This document shows, piece by piece, positions 1 through 12,937 of a stretch of DNA of 64,000 nucleotides. Source of the stretch: Hsuehochloa calcarea (Eukaryota; Streptophyta; Magnoliopsida; Poales; Poaceae); the NCBI GenBank assembly GCA_036346395.1, contig CM070596.1, positions 7,239,843 through 7,303,842 on the forward strand, in the 5' to 3' direction. The notes below the pieces were generated by a model. The model was given only the letters and a program-made list of their open reading frames with translations. It had not been told where the DNA came from and made no database searches. Made by a program: the position numbers and the translations under genes. Position 1 is the first letter of the stretch. Every line of letters starts with the position of its first letter.

Positions 1-2580
1 TTTGGCTAAAGGTGAAAAACCCTTATGTCGTGCCACCGATGACGATACGATCACCCGCATGTGGAGGCCAACAAAGAAGGCTCGAATTATTTGATCCAAG
101 GCCTTAGTCGATCCGAGTTTGAGCGTGTTGCTCACTTGCGGTCGCTCACGAGATCCGCGACACTTTGTGATTATCACGAAGGGTCCACTCGCGATCAAGG
201 AAGTGAGACAGAACCACTCAAAAGGTTTACTCGAAGATCGAACAAAGGCCTCGTGAGTCTTTGGATGAGCTGTGGGGAAGATTCTCTAAAATTCTTCATG
301 ATCTCCGCGCTGTTGACTTGATATTTTCTGAGTCTGAAAATGCACGCCACTTACGGGTGCTCTTGATGTGAAGGTGCAGGGTATGAAGATCACTTCCATC
401 AATGACAACATCACATGAGTGAGCTTACCATGGATAAGCTCTACTCGAGGTTGAAGACGCATGAGATTGACTTTATCTCGCGTCTCCCCAAGACAGAGTC
501 GATGGCTTTGGTGGTCGACAAATCCAAGGGTTGCTCTTCTGATTCTCTTGATTGTAGCTCATCTGGCTTTTCATTATCTGCTTTACATTCCTTGAGTGAT
601 GAGCAACTTGAGAAATTGCCCGAGGATGACTTAGCCCTCCTTTCCACCAAATTCACAAGAGCGCACAACAAGGTGAGAAATAGGAGGAGGAGTGGACCTA
701 TCACGTGCTTGAATGTGGTGAGCCAAACCACATTCGCTCCAAGTGCCCTGTGCTAAAGGGCAAGGAGGAGAAGGAGACAAGAAGACATCCCGGAGAGGAT
801 GCAAAACCCAAGAAGACAAACTATCGGAAGTTTGTCGGTAGGGTCCTGCCGCTCTTGAGAATGTTAATATGAGCGATGTGGATTCTGAAGCGGAGGACGA
901 CGAGAGTGATTCTCGTGGCAAGAAGAAGGCGCATGACTTCAGGCATGTGTTTCATGGCCAAGAACACCACGACAATGATTCCTCCAAAGATGAGGATCCT
1001 TTTAGTGATCGATGAGGTATGCCCTTCTATTGCCGATATGAAAAGGGCTTTGGTGCTTCTTGAATGTAAATTGCATAAGCAAGTAAAAATGATTAGGAAG
1101 CGAGGACATTATGATTGATAATTTGAATCTTGAAGTTGTTAGGCTTAAATCTATCAATCCTGGCGATATTTGTGATTCTGCACTAGCTTGCTTAACGATT
1201 TGACAAGCTTGAAATCTGCTCATTCCTCGTCACAAATCAACTAAAAGATGCTCTCGATGAACTAGAATCTTTCAAGTCTAGATCGCTTGTTTAGATGTCA
1301 TTCCTCTTGATGTGACCGCCATGGAAGCTATCCCTTTAACTTGCTCTAATTGTGCTTTGCTAGAATTAAAATTGGATAGTTCCTTAAAAGAATTGCAAAA
1401 GTTTGATGCTAGTCACACATGCTCTCATTGTAAGGATAATAGGATTAAGATGCAAGAGATGATGAAACATTGATTTACTCTAGAGTTGCATCTTGTGAAA
1501 ATTGTCCCAAGCTTACAATTGAAATTGAAGCCTTAAACAAGACCACGGAAGAAAAGGCTAAAATTGAAAGATCCATGTCCTTTATCGCTTCTAAAAGGTT
1601 ATTGATTCTAACTCTTGTGTTTTGAATGTGAAGTTGAAACCATGGTTAGTCGATACAAGAGGCTTTTAGAGTCAAGTTTAAGGAGCGCTTGAGTAGGATT
1701 CAGAATCCTCTTGTGTGTCTTGTGAGGCCTTTAAAGTGGAAGTGGCCCTTCTTAAGAGTAAGCGCAATGAGGTAATCAAGTCTAGCAAGTGTTCTAGATG
1801 TGAGGAGTTAATGAAAGAGAATGATTACCTCAAGGTGACTCTTGAGAAATTTTCAAGTGGGAAAAGAAACTCAACATGATTCTTGATCAATCCAAGGTGG
1901 CGTGAAAAATAGTGGTCTAGGTTTCAACCCCTAGAGCATTCCAAGAAAAACCCACCTAAGATTGCTAGAGTTGTGAAGAATGGTTTGTTTGAGCTAGAAC
2001 CTTCTAAGCCATCAGGGTTGTTTTCAAATCCGTGGTTTTGCTCAAACTCTTTCGCAAGAAAGGTGCTTTCACTCATTCCGCATGCACCTCAAAAGGTCCA
2101 AGACCATTGCACTTTCTCGCAAGAAAGAAGGCCATCTTGCTGAGTTCTCGCTCCGGAGAGCAAAACTTGAGAGAAAAGAGAGGATGAGCGTCCTAAGATC
2201 CATTAGAGGAGTCCCTTCTCCAGATGTAGTCTCTAGAGCTAGGCAGCCTGTTTATCGCACCACACATAGGCCTAGATCTGTAGAGAACATTGTAGACTCT
2301 TTTGGTGGGTCTAGGCAAAGATGTTGGATTAGGACATCGTGAGGAGAGACACCGGGTAGCACCTAGACAGGGGGAGTATCGATCTTTTGGTAGATCGTTT
2401 CGGAGAGGTCTAGGTGGTTCTCATGTGCATTCTTATGATTTTGTCCCTGATCATGTTTCAGCTATTACTACTGCTGCTCCCAGACATCGTGCTTCTCGAT
2501 CTTGGTTTCCTCGCTCATTTATCACTAACCCAAGATCGAGGCACGGATGTTTTTCGATTGTGCCTTTTAGGTCCGTCGTG
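1..2580 (+). pseudogene. copia-1 gag remnant
   Basis: Gag would form the retrotransposon particle and bind its RNA. Fragments in several frames match copia-2 gag. They are the UBN2-like N-terminal region (61-~520), a broken CCHC knuckle near 700-760, a coiled-coil region with repeated CxxC motifs (about 1340-1860), and the basic segment before the protease (2080-2580). Numerous one-base indels and in-frame stops leave no reading frame longer than about 110 codons. It runs directly into protease remnants. Confidence 0.8.
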
Positions 2581-2589
2581 CGAGGAAGG

Positions 2590-3900
2590 AGGACAAGTGG
2601 CTTGTAGACTCGGGTGTTCTCGACATATGACCGGAGATTCTAGATGGTTCTCCTCCTCACACGTGCATCCGCAATGAATTGATTACATTTGGGGATGCTT
2701 CTATCGGGACCGTGATCGCAAAGGGCACTTGCGCCAACGACAAGTTCATGCTAAAAGACGCCGCTTTGGTAAGTAAGTCGAGGTATAATCTTCTATCTGT
2801 TTTCTCACCGCTTGATGAGGGTCTAGAAGTGAGGTTTAAGAGAGGTGAATGTAGAGTTCTAGATTCCTCGGGTGAGCTTGTTTTTAAGATCTCCATTTGA
2901 GAAGATTTTCGTGCAAATTTCAAAGATTTCTTACGCTTCTAGTCCTAGGTGTCTTGTGGCCTCTGATTCTCATGACCTTGTTTTGTGGCATCGTAGACTT
3001 GGGCATATAGGTTTTGATCATTTGTCTAGAGTCAGTTGCAAGAACTTGATTAGAGGTTTGCCTAGGTCAAGGTGTCGAGAGATCTTGTGTGCTCACCTCA
3101 GTAGACATGGTAAGATGGTGTCCGCTTCCCACCCACCTCTTACTTTGGTAATGGTGATGGACTGGGACAGCTTCTTCACTTAGATCTGATTGGTCCTTCT
3201 AGAGTTCATCGGTGGTGGGAAATGGTATGTCTTGGTGGTTGTGGATGATTACTCCAGGTATTCATGGGTTTATTTTCTTACTTCTAAGGACGAAGCATTT
3301 GGATTCTTTAAAGATTTGGTCCTTAGAATTGCTGTTGATATACCTGGAGCCTTGAGAGCCATTAGGAGTGATAATGGGACAGAGTTCAAGAACTCTTCTT
3401 TTCTACCTTCTCTACCGATAGGGAATTGAGCATCGTTTTCTTCTCTTAGAGTTCCTCAATGAATGGTGTTGTAGAAAGGAAGAACAGAACCCTTGTAGAG
3501 ATGGCTCTGACCATGCTGGATGAGCATTCTACTCCTAGGAGATTTTAATGAGGCGATCTCTACCGCTTGTTATATCTCCAATAGGGTTTTCTTGAGATCT
3601 GTGGTTGGGAAGACTTCTTATGAGCTTAGATTTGGTCATTCTCCAAAGGTCTCTCATTTCAAGATTTTTGGTTGCAAGTGCTTCATTCTTAAACATGGCA
3701 ATCTTGATAAATTTGAGTCTAGATGTTTTGATGGCATATTTCTTGGATATCCTGCTCATTCTCGTGGCTATCGTGTTTTTAATATTGATACTAACAAAAT
3801 TGTTGAGACTTGCGAAGTCACTTTTGATGAGGCTAGTCCTGGTACTAGACCCGATGCTTGGTACCTGTGTTTCAAACCCAAGAAAGCATCTTCGTCGATG
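2590..3900 (+). pseudogene. copia-1 protease and integrase remnant
   Basis: The aspartic protease motif DSGCSRHM is recognisable around 2605-2645 but shifted in frame. A GAG-pre-integrase segment (LWHRRLGHIGFDHL, about 2980-3030) carries the His pair of the HHCC zinc finger. The integrase core follows at 3220-3420 with DDYSRY and SDNGTEF, two of the catalytic acidic positions, then the C-terminal integrase segment at 3520-3890. Frame changes occur at about 2900, 3180 and 3430-3520, so no intact protein is possible. Confidence 0.8.
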
Positions 3901-4229
3901 ATGATTCGAGGATGAAGACCCAAACCATCCTCCTGCTACCTCGAGAGGGTGGAGAGCTGCTACTACTACTTCAAGATCACCGAGCACCGCCTCCTATCCC
4001 CACCGACGATCCGAGTGGCTCTGTTCCTACCTCCACAACTCATGAGGTAGAGGCCACGTCTGCACCAGAGCACCACTCAGATTCAATGACAACATCCTCT
4101 GAGCAGATGATTGGGGATCTTCAAGAGCGAGTCACTCGCTCGTGTTTATTTCTCCGATTCCCATGCACATTCTCGCTTTTGTCGCTTCTTTTGAACCCCG
4201 AGATATCACCCATGCTTTATCGATGCCTC

Positions 4230-5010
4230 TTGGGTCAATGCCATGCATGAAGAGCTTGAAAATTTTGAAAGAAACAAAGTCCGGTTTTTAGTTGAGCGAC
4301 CTTTGATTCTCATGTTATTGGAACAAAATGGGTTTTTAAAAATAAGCAAAGTGAGGATGGATTGGTTGTTCGCAATAAGGCTAGACTTGTTGCTCAAGGT
4401 TATTCCCATGTAGAGGGCTTAGATTTTGAGGAGACTTTTGCTCCAAAGAGCTAGATTGGAGGCCATTCGCATTCTTTTAGCATTTGCAACATCCAAGGGT
4501 TTCAAGCTTTTTCAAATGGATGTTAAAAGTGCTTTCTTGAATGGCTTCATAGAAGAAGAGGTCTTTGTCAAGCAACCTCCGGGTTTGAAAATCAAAAATT
4601 CCCAAACCATGTTTTTAAACTCTCTAAAGCCCTCAGATGGATTGAAACAAGCTCCTAGAGCTTGGTATGACAGACTTAAGAGTTTCTTGCTTGAAAATGA
4701 TTTCAAAATGGGAATGGTTGATAAAACCTTGTTCACTCTCGTGCATGGCAAGTGATTTCTTGTTGGTTCAAATATATGTGGATGATATTATTTTCGTGGT
4801 TCCTCTCATGCTTTGGTGTCTAGATTTTGATTCTATGAGCGGTGAATTCGAGATGAGCATGATGGGAGAGCCGACATTCTTCCTTGGTCTTCAAATCAAG
4901 CAAGCGAAAGAAGGCACCTTCGCCCACCGAGTAAGTATACAAAGGACCTTCTTGGCGCTTCAATATGGGAAGCGAGAGGCCAATGTCTACTCCCATTGCA
5001 ACAACCACCG
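4230..5010 (+). pseudogene. copia-1 reverse transcriptase remnant
   Basis: Copia-type RT fragments. Recognisable blocks are FQMDVKSAFLNG (about 4515-4550, first catalytic Asp), LKQAPRAWYDRL (4640-4680) and the catalytic YVDD box near 4775-4790. The frame shifts near 4755 and again before 4930, and the region upstream of 4430 is also broken. It lies between the integrase and RNase H remnants in normal copia order. Confidence 0.8.
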
Positions 5011-5059
5011 TCTTGGACCACGATGAGGATGGAGAGTCCGTGGACCGGAAGAGTACCGC

Positions 5060-5700
5060 GAGATGATTGGCTCCTCCTCTATCTTACAAATACGAGGTAG
5101 GACATACAATTCGCCGTATGTCCATGCGCTCGATTTCGAGCTTCCTCGTGCTTCTCATCGTCAAGTCAGACGCATCTTCGTGTATCTTCAAGATACGCTT
5201 GATTTTGGACTCTGGTATTCTTCTTCTTGGCTCTTTCAATTCGAGCATTTTACGATCTTGCCGATTTCACGGTGTAGAGTTGATAGGAAGAGTACTTCGC
5301 ACTTGTCATTTCTTGGGCACATCACTTGTTTCTTGGTCTTCCGAGCAGTCTCTCGCTGCCTGATCCACACCGAGGCCGAGTATGTAGCTGCCGATGGTCG
5401 CTCTCGTGTTCTCTGGATTTTGTCCACGCCGCGAGACTATGGGTTATCTTTGGGAAGTGTTCCTCTTTTCGTGACAACACTTCGCAATTAATATTGCCAA
5501 AAACCCGGTGCAACATTCGGGACTAAACACATTGACATTCGATTTCATTTTCCGAGAGACCATGTTGAGAAAGGTGATGTTGTGCTTCATTTTGTAGAGT
5601 CCGAGCAACAACTTGTGATATTTTCACTAAGGCTCTTGACTCTTGGCGCTTTCTTTGCTTATGGGAGAGTTAGGGTTATTAGTCCTTTTGGGCTGTTTTG
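5060..5700 (+). pseudogene. copia-1 RNase H remnant
   Basis: Matches the RNase H block of copia-3 in pieces: the RVDRKSTS segment near 5273-5300, EAEYVAADGRS near 5370-5400, and the HIDIRFHF region at about 5530-5555. Frameshifts separate the blocks. The last recognisable codons end near 5700, where the non-coding spacer starts. Confidence 0.75.
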
Positions 5701-7089
5701 AGGGGAAGTTGCTCTTTTGCATTCATTGTATCATAATGCATGTTTCATTTCATTTGTCTTGCATTGTGTATTAAAATCAGTGGAGCTTTGATTATTATCC
5801 TTGTATGACTTACTCTCATATTCTATACCTTGTCATATCGAGTGATAGTCTGCTAGATCTCTTTATGGCTCTTCGTGTGTGGCTTAGCTTTTAACTTGCT
5901 AACTTTATATCCGTGAGAAATTTGAATCAAATCATGTCTTGTTGGATCTTGTGACTAGTTTTGCTCTAGTGATCCACTTATGATTCTCGCCATGTCTTAC
6001 AAGTTGAATTGAGTCTTGAACTTATTACGAGTTGAAAATGAGCTTTTATCTTATTAAGTCAAGCGAATGAAAAATGAGATTTTCTGTGCGAAAAAAACTG
6101 ATCTCACCAATCCTTTCTCATGAGACGGCTTGCCATTGCACTAGGCATGAACTCAGGGGGAGTTTTGGATGACCTAGATCATTCTTTTAAGCTTATCGCT
6201 TGAGATGGTCGCAGAAGGCTTGAGATCTAGCACAAAAAAAAGGGAGAAAGAAAAGAGAAATTGCCCAAAAGGGCTAAGTGCTTGAGCTTTGCTTCAAAAG
6301 AATCTTCTTAATGCTCAAAATGCCTCAATTCGTGTTTTGAGTCTCCTTTACTTATAGACATGGCTTGACTCATTTTTGGTTGCTTTGAGTGAATCTATGA
6401 TTTTGAACAACCTTTCATGATTTTAATTCATCAATCTCGATTGTCGCTATCTTGGTTTTAGCTTTATAAAGACACGTTTTGCCATGATTGAATATAGCGT
6501 CTTCTCCTTTTATGGCTTGGTATAATACTTGTCTTGCCTATATGTATAATGGTCATGGCTCCTTTTCACTAAAATTCAAAATAAAGTCATTCCTTCATGC
6601 TCTTTCTTTTCATGCATCTTGATGAATTCATTGTCAAAGGGAGAAAGATTGTGAAGAAAATGTTGTTAATAATGTTGGAGCTTTTGGTTTCATACTCAAG
6701 GTTTAATATAAAAGAACTTCATAAAATAAAAATTTTGAACCTTTTGAAAATCTGTGATCATGGTGAGTTGATTTTCTGGATTTCATTGTCTTATCTTATT
6801 TGATTTGCAATTGAAGGATACTCACAATGATCAAAGGTCTAATAGAACAATGTGTCTTTCATTTGGACCTAAGTGAGATTTTTGGCTACTTTCTGGAAAT
6901 TGAATCCTTTTGTGCCTTCAATGCCTTATCTCACCTGCTTACACTATTCGAAGCCGACTTGGTGGTTCCTAGGCTTTTGTTGCTTATGGATCAAGTTGTG
7001 CCTTTATGCGAAAACGGCGAGTTTTTACTTTTCATTTTGAAAAACCACATTTTCTTGAAAATTGCCAATGTGTTCATCAAGGGGGAGAT
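5701..7089 (+). other. copia-1 non-coding spacer between RNase H and 3' LTR, with PPT
   Basis: About 1.4 kb without a credible gene. It is homologous, in reverse, to 14829-16210 of copia-2. Several purine runs resemble polypurine tracts (about 6151-6160, 6233-6260, 6640-6650). The one touching the LTR, about 7079-7089, should be the functional plus-strand primer. A long 3' spacer with repeated PPT-like tracts is a known trait of Sirevirus elements. Confidence 0.7.
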
Positions 7090-8957
7090 TGTGGATATCG
7101 TGAGGATATGTGCACGATCTCAGGATGATGAGTCAATTGGCAATGGCGTTATTGGTTTGCAAAATCTCGCTGGTTTCGGGTCCAAGGCTCGCAATTTGTC
7201 AGCCCTTTGGCGTCGATCGGTTGTCTTGGGCGGTCGATCGCCGTGGAGCGATCCGGCCGCCATGGTGGCGGTTCGACCACTGCTTTAATTGTTAGGTTTT
7301 TGAGCTGGGCCAAAAATAGGTTGTGTAGGCAAGTGAGGGGAGTCTCCTGGATGTGGTCCCATCATTTTTGGAGCTCCCAGTCAAAAGTTCTATTCGATTG
7401 AATTTTCCAGAAGGTTTCGGAATTCCTCGCTTGAATTTTGGCTAAGTCATTTGGACCGGTCCGACCGCCGTTAGGAGCGGTCCGATCAAGCATGAATCGG
7501 TCGGACCGCCGTGGGCTGATCGGACCGGCGATACTGGAGGAAAGCCAAGTGTTGCATTGAGTTGATTTTGAGTGTGTGATTCTCGAACTTCAATGCTTTA
7601 TTGATGTATATCGCATTGCGGAACTGACGTGGGTCAAGTTGTGAAGAACTTGTTCCCGGAAACGGTTTGTTTGTCTATTGCTGTGCAGATGGCTTGTAGG
7701 TCAACGACGTCAACGGTGAGTGGATCGGGACTACGCTTGGAGAGCTGAGGTCCAGAACGATCAGGGATACCGGGTGAGGTTGTGTGACTCAAGCATGGTG
7801 CAGAATGGACAAGATGGATCGAACGGGTGATTGAAAATTTGGTTGGATCAGTGGTGCGGATATCGATGCGAGTCTCGGGAGTTTCGATGGGATTCGGACA
7901 AGAGAGGCTTGGCGTCGATGGGAACCGCTGATCAACCTACACGTGGTGAAGCAGGCGATTGCTTCAAGTGTTATTTGTGTGTGGGTCCCATGTGTAAGAG
8001 ACCCAAAAAGGGAAACCCTAGCTCTCTAGTATAAATAGGAAGGGGAGAGGTGGAAAACCTAAGCAAGCATTCATTTAGCCCCCTTCTTCCTTTTCTAGGG
8101 TTTGGAGGAGAGGAGAGGAAAACTAGGGTTTGGAGTGTGCTCCTTGTTGAGCTCTTGCCCTCCTTGGTGGAGAGGCTTTGTAAGCATCTATTGTGGATGA
8201 ACAATCTTGTGATGCTTAATTGAAAGATCAATTGCTCCTTTGTGTTCTTCCTCTTTGGATGTTTTGGTGCTTCCTTGATTCAAAGGTTCATGCTTGGTCT
8301 CTTGGCCTACCTTACCTTGCTTTGATGTGTGGGATTACCCTAGAGTCATCTAGATCATCAAACCCCACAAGCAAGTCTTGAATCAAGTTTTTCTCATTTC
8401 TAGGGTTTGAGCACCTTTTGTTAAAATCTCGAGAGATCGATTCTGCGAAGTGGATCTGACGGATCGTCGCTAGAAACAGTCTCTAATATCATTAGGAGGT
8501 GTGCTAGAAATTTGGTCAAGTTTTATTGGTTGAATCAAAAGTTGGATCAAATTTCGTTTTGGATTTGGGTGGAGTTTTTCAAGATCGACTCTACCGGTCC
8601 GGCCAAACCTTACAACGGCGGTTCGACCGCGTGTATTCAGATCATTGGGTTGGCGGTCGAACCGCCCACCGGTCCGAGCCATTGGTTAGTTCCGGTCGGC
8701 CGCTCCTTGACCGTCGGTCCGTCCGCCGTGGTAGCCGGTCCGACCGCCTGGTGTCGATGAAGAACCTTGAGTTCTTTTCTCCTTTTGTGTCGTGTGCTTG
8801 AGGGGCTTATCAAATTCAACACAAGGCTTCCGTTGTGTGCTCACTGAACTTCTTAGCTCTCATAGCTAAAGGAGTAAAGTACGTGTTGGTTTTGATTTAG
8901 GCGAGAAAGTTTTGAAAGCGCCTATTCACCCCCCCTAGTCGCCTTTCCGGTCCTACA
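7090..8957 (+). repeat. copia-1 3' LTR
   Basis: Starts TGTGGATATC just after the polypurine tract and ends TCCTACA, giving standard TG...CA ends over 1868 bases. It matches the reverse complement of both copia-2 LTRs. A TATA box (TATAAATAG) is at 8030-8038. Clusters of the palindrome CGGTC-N-GACCG and decayed forms occur at about 7215-7270, 7455-7530 and 8600-8755. Confidence 0.9.
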
Positions 8958-9955
8958 ATATATGATATAACCGAGCAAACCTAATTTTCAAAGTAAAATC
9001 ATCTAGCCAAACATCGTGCCAAAAGGAAATACTCCTCCCATCACCTAACTGGTAAGCCACCCCCAATTAAACATAGATTTAACCTTGTGGATAGATTTCC
9101 AAAACTGCGAAGCCTTAACAGACAAGGAATCTGTAAAATCACCCCTAGACAAATATTTTGCCTTTTAAATCCTAAACCAGATCTCATCATTAGCCATACT
9201 AGGTCTCTAGAACCATTTACATAACAGACAATCATTCATTAATCTGGTATTGATCACCCCCAAACCACCAAAATCCTTTGGTCTACACACTGCCATCTAT
9301 TTAGCCATATGGTATCTAAACTTGTCACTTGCCCCTCTCCAAACGAACCTGGATATGATGGAATCCATTTTCCTCTGAATTTCCTCATTCAACCTGTAAA
9401 AGTCCATTGTATAAATGGGTTGACTGCTAACACAACTATTTGTCAAAATCAATCGACCCCCTGAAGAGAGGAGATTGTTTTTTTTTCCAATTATCCGATC
9501 TTCTTTCTAGTTTACTAATTAATCTTCCTGCTGCCCTCATAGTGAAGTGTATGTCCCCAATAGCAATGCCCAAATAAGTAAGAGGAAGCTGCCCAAGTTT
9601 ACAATTGAAGTTATTAGAAACTCTATAAGCCTCCATTTCATCCACCCCAAAATAAACACCTCATTTTTATGATAGTTGATCTTCAGCCCAGACATCCATT
9701 CAAAACAATATAACATAAATTTCAGGTTAAGAATATACCTCTCTTCACACTTTATCATCAATACAGTGTCATTTGCATATTGAAGCAAATTAACACCCCT
9801 GGGATTAAGTGAGAAACCACCCCTTTGATCAAACCTTTCTCTTGAGCTTTTGATACAATCACTGCTAAAGCATCTACCTCCAGATTTAACAACAAAGGAG
9901 ATAAAGAATCCCCTTGTATCAAACCCCTGTGAGTAGTTGGCAGTACTTGGCATGT
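8958..9955 (-). pseudogene. LINE ORF2, C-terminal half (RT motifs B onward), minus strand
   Basis: Minus-strand fragments of a plant L1-type ORF2. Reading from 9955 leftward: the QGDSLSPLLLNL block (RT motif B), QYANDTVLMI (motif C, normally YADD, here YAND), the thumb region with LPLTYLGIAIG, and near 9041-9235 the start of the zinc-binding RT tail. Frames change several times. The copy begins just downstream of the point where the plus-strand half at 22770 ends, so the two look like parts of one element. It stops at 8958 against the copia-1 LTR; the 3' end and poly(A) should lie left of the window. Confidence 0.8.
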
Positions 9956-10109
9956 CGCTGCTGTTCGGATCGGTGCAATAACTTGCCCTCGATCGCCATA
10001 ATATAGTAACACGCAGCAGTGCTTGGTGTACAAGGAATGTTATCTAGCATCCAGGGAGAGAAAAATGGCGGAGAAGGGATAAACATAGGAGGATTCTTGA
10101 AGGCACTAC

Positions 10110-12936
10110 GTGTCTTCCGGTGGTTGCTCGGGTCGTCATCCCATCGATCTTGGCGAGGGCAGGGCGTGGCACATGTCTCACCAACCCGCTGATCGGTCGG
10201 ATGGAGGCGATGAAGGGGCGCACCAGGGGCCGAACGTTCGAGATGATCCTCATCTCCATGGATCGAATAGGAATGGGTCAGCCCATAGGTTTGGCACCAA
10301 TCTATCTGATTTATTTTCTCATTCCTGGCATGGGGTTCCGGTTTCATCGTGGCGTAGGATTCGAAAGAATTCGACCTTGGGCGAGTTTGGTTTTATCGCC
10401 AGGAGGAGTGAAATCCGCCGCTTGGGGTTGGGACCTAGAGTCGTCCGGAGGTTTCGAGATCCAAAGCCTTTGCTCATATCATTCGCGGAAGTGGTTCGGG
10501 AAGGGGTGATGTATCGTGGACGGGGGAGGCCTCCTCTTCGTTTTGGGGATGGTCCTCGACATTGAGTTGGGGTAAAGCGCGGCACGCTTGATGAATGGAT
10601 GGAGGAAAATGACTTGTTGGAGGAGGATGAACTCCGTGAGAAGCTAAGGAGAGAACAAGAGAAGAAGAGACGGTTCCAAGAGCATCCGCGGGGGGTTAGA
10701 AATCAGGTACGCATCCAAGCTCTTATGCAGTAGATAGATCTAGATCGGATTCTCGAATGACTGGGGTGCTAGATAGTGTTCCTTCTTCTCAATCCAAGGG
10801 GTAGGAAGGTGATTCTCACAGAGAGAACTTGAGTAGGGAAGAGGGATTCCACCGAGATGATTTCTACAGGAGTGAAGTTAGGGGTGGTTTCGCTGCAAGA
10901 GGGGGACATTTCAGCTTTGAGAGAAACAGATCTGGTTCTGAATAGGAAGAATCTGCGAATGTTGGCAAAGGGGAAGATCAGAGAAAAAGTTGGGGTGATA
11001 TTGGCCTGAACACTGGGGGTGCTCCGTTCTGAAGATAGGGGTACTTGTTTTCGGTGTCTACAAGCTGGGCATCAAAAAACTGGACATATGACTTCTGGTT
11101 GTCCGGACGAAAAGAGAAATCATGGTATAAAATTGTTTGGGTTTGGGATCCCGAGTCAGTGTTTCTATAGCTTGCAGGTCCCTGGTTTGCAGCTTTCTGA
11201 GCAGCAAGCTGCTACAGGTGTGATTGGGACTAAGGAGGGGTGGCCATAGTGCAGAGAATAGAAGCAGAATTGAAACACCTCATACAAGCAAACTAGGATT
11301 GTAGAGTTTGTAAGATATAAGAATCAATATCTTGTGGTTTTCCTTCTAAAGAGATTTTGGTACTTGGTCAAGAGCTAGAGGTGTTGAACTGGCTCTTAAC
11401 TCCACCAAAGCTAAAATTGAGAAATCCACTCTTGTTCCTGAGGCTTCTTCGATTTTGACTCCAGTTTGGATTAAGATATCTAGGATTCTGTTACCTACAA
11501 AGTCTGAGGAAATAGTTAAAGAGATTGCTAGCATTGTAGGTGAACCTGTCGAGGTTGATGAAATTAGCCTGATGAGGGTTGATCCAGTTAGGGTGAAGGT
11601 TTTTTGTTGTGATCCTACTAGTATCAATTGCTATGTAGAGATCTTTATTAATTCAGTGGGATATGAAATTAAGTTTGAGAGTCTGTTAAGAAGGAGGGAT
11701 TTATAGTGGTCCAGATCACAAACACCAGGATAAAAGGAAATATGAGGATGATGAAGAGGAATCTAATGGTAGTAATCATAAGACTGAGTGGGAAAAGATG
11801 TTTGAGAAATTTGGAGGGGAATCACTTCAGACCTCTGATCAAAAGAATGGGGGTGGCTCTCACAAAAACAAAGTTAGACAGCAAAGTGAGATAGATTCTG
11901 AAGAATAAGATGGGTGTAATACTCTTGTGCAGTTCAATTCAGAGAGTCAAACTCTTGTAATTATGCCCTTAGCTTTTAGCTTCCCTACCTCTGAACTGAA
12001 TAAAAGAGGGTGACCTTGTTAGAAGGACTTTGAAACTAAGATGGATTGGGATTCAGATCATATTAGTCAGCTTGAGAGGGTGATTCCAAAGTATAATCCT
12101 ATTTCTCAGGAGCCTTCAAATGCTATAGTGGTGCATACTAAGGAAGATCCCACTTTGATGGCAACTGCTCCTTGTCTTAACTCTCCTGTTAAGAAAATTC
12201 GTTCTAGTGTGTACCCAAGGTTAGATTTTCAGGAAGGAGAAGAAGATATGGGACATTTGGGTAGTAAAAATCAACAAATTTTGTATAAGGAAGGTCAAGT
12301 GTTAGATGATAAAGTTGATATAGGAAGTAAGAAGGAGATAAGTGATGAAGTAAATAATAACTCTAGGGTGCCAGACAGTGTGAAAGGGTCACTTACTCTG
12401 CCTATTCTGGAGGGGTTAGCAGAAGATTGGGTTTTATCCAAAAACAAGGGGGGCAAGAACAGGTTTAAAGAGACACAGGTGGCTACTATAAAAAGTTCTT
12501 GCATTCAAGATCAAGGGATCCCAATGCAGGATAAGGCGACGATGCTGAAATCCATCCATAATCTAGAAACTTAAGGTAAATCTGGGTATAACCCTTTTAC
12601 TATTCTTAGTGATGCTCCTGTTAGTTATCTAGAAAGTGTAGCTTCTTCTTGTGGTATTATTCTAGGATCTCAATCAGAGTGTTCTAAAGATGTGATTTTA
12701 GCTTTTCAAGCAAGTTAGTTAGAGCTGCTATTACCAAAGCAGAATTTGAGATAGTTAACAGAATAGTTGAGGAAAAGGTTCATTTGGTTACTGGTGAAGG
12801 GGAGGCTGAGGGTGAAGAAGTTAGTCTGAATGTTATCGATAATGAAACAATGGATGTAGTGGGTTTTAAAGTGAATAAGAAAGCTAGAGGTAAACAAAAT
12901 GCAGATAGGATCTCTTCTAAAAAGTGTAAATCATGA
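10110..12936 (+). pseudogene. LINE ORF1 (DUF4283-like, zinc-knuckle RNA-binding protein) remnant
   Basis: Plant LINE ORF1 proteins bind element RNA. A DUF4283-like segment is visible at about 11455-11700 (PVWIKISRILLPTKSEE, then VDEISLMRVDPVRVKV). A cysteine-rich knuckle starting CFRCLQAGH lies at 11047-11105, but its spacing before the last Cys is disturbed. The acidic/serine-rich C-terminal region covers 12041-12936 and ends in KKCKS before TGA. Several frameshifts break it. The TGA overlaps the ATG of ORF2 as ATGA, though copia-2 now splits the two ORFs. Confidence 0.75.
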
Positions 12937-12937
12937 T
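12933..12937. repeat. left target-site duplication of copia-2 (ATGAT)
   Basis: ATGAT directly precedes the LTR start and is repeated exactly at 20880-20884 after the other LTR. Five bases is the usual copia duplication length. Confidence 0.95.

Larger units (their letters stand above)
1..8957 (+). mobile_element. Ty1-copia LTR retrotransposon copia-1 (5' end off window)
   Basis: Degenerate plus-strand copia element. Gag, protease, integrase, RT and RNase H remnants follow in copia order, then a long non-coding spacer, a polypurine tract (about 7079-7089) and a 3' LTR. The first bases match gag of copia-2 from about codon 37, so the 5' LTR, PBS and gag start lie left of the window. Many frameshifts and stops make it non-functional. 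Bases 8958-8962 (ATATA) would be its right target duplication, but the left copy cannot be seen. Its right neighbour is the 3' half of a LINE, into which it probably inserted. The shared gag, spacer and LTR show it is the same family as copia-2, and it keeps the pol region copia-2 lacks. Confidence 0.9.
9956..12937 (+). mobile_element. LINE 5' half: 5' region and ORF1 (continues at 20880)
   Basis: Plus-strand 5' part of an L1-type non-LTR retrotransposon. The first ~150 bases show no coding blocks and may be the 5' UTR, joined head to head with the minus-strand 3' half. ORF1 remnants follow to the TGA at 12934-12936. Copia-2 then interrupts the element, and ORF2 resumes at 20880. The exact 5' boundary (9956-10060) is uncertain. 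Confidence 0.75.

Noticed and set aside
1002..1223. Antisense open stretches across the copia gag and pol regions
   Set aside because: Shadows of decayed gag/pol in other frames, with no domain of their own.
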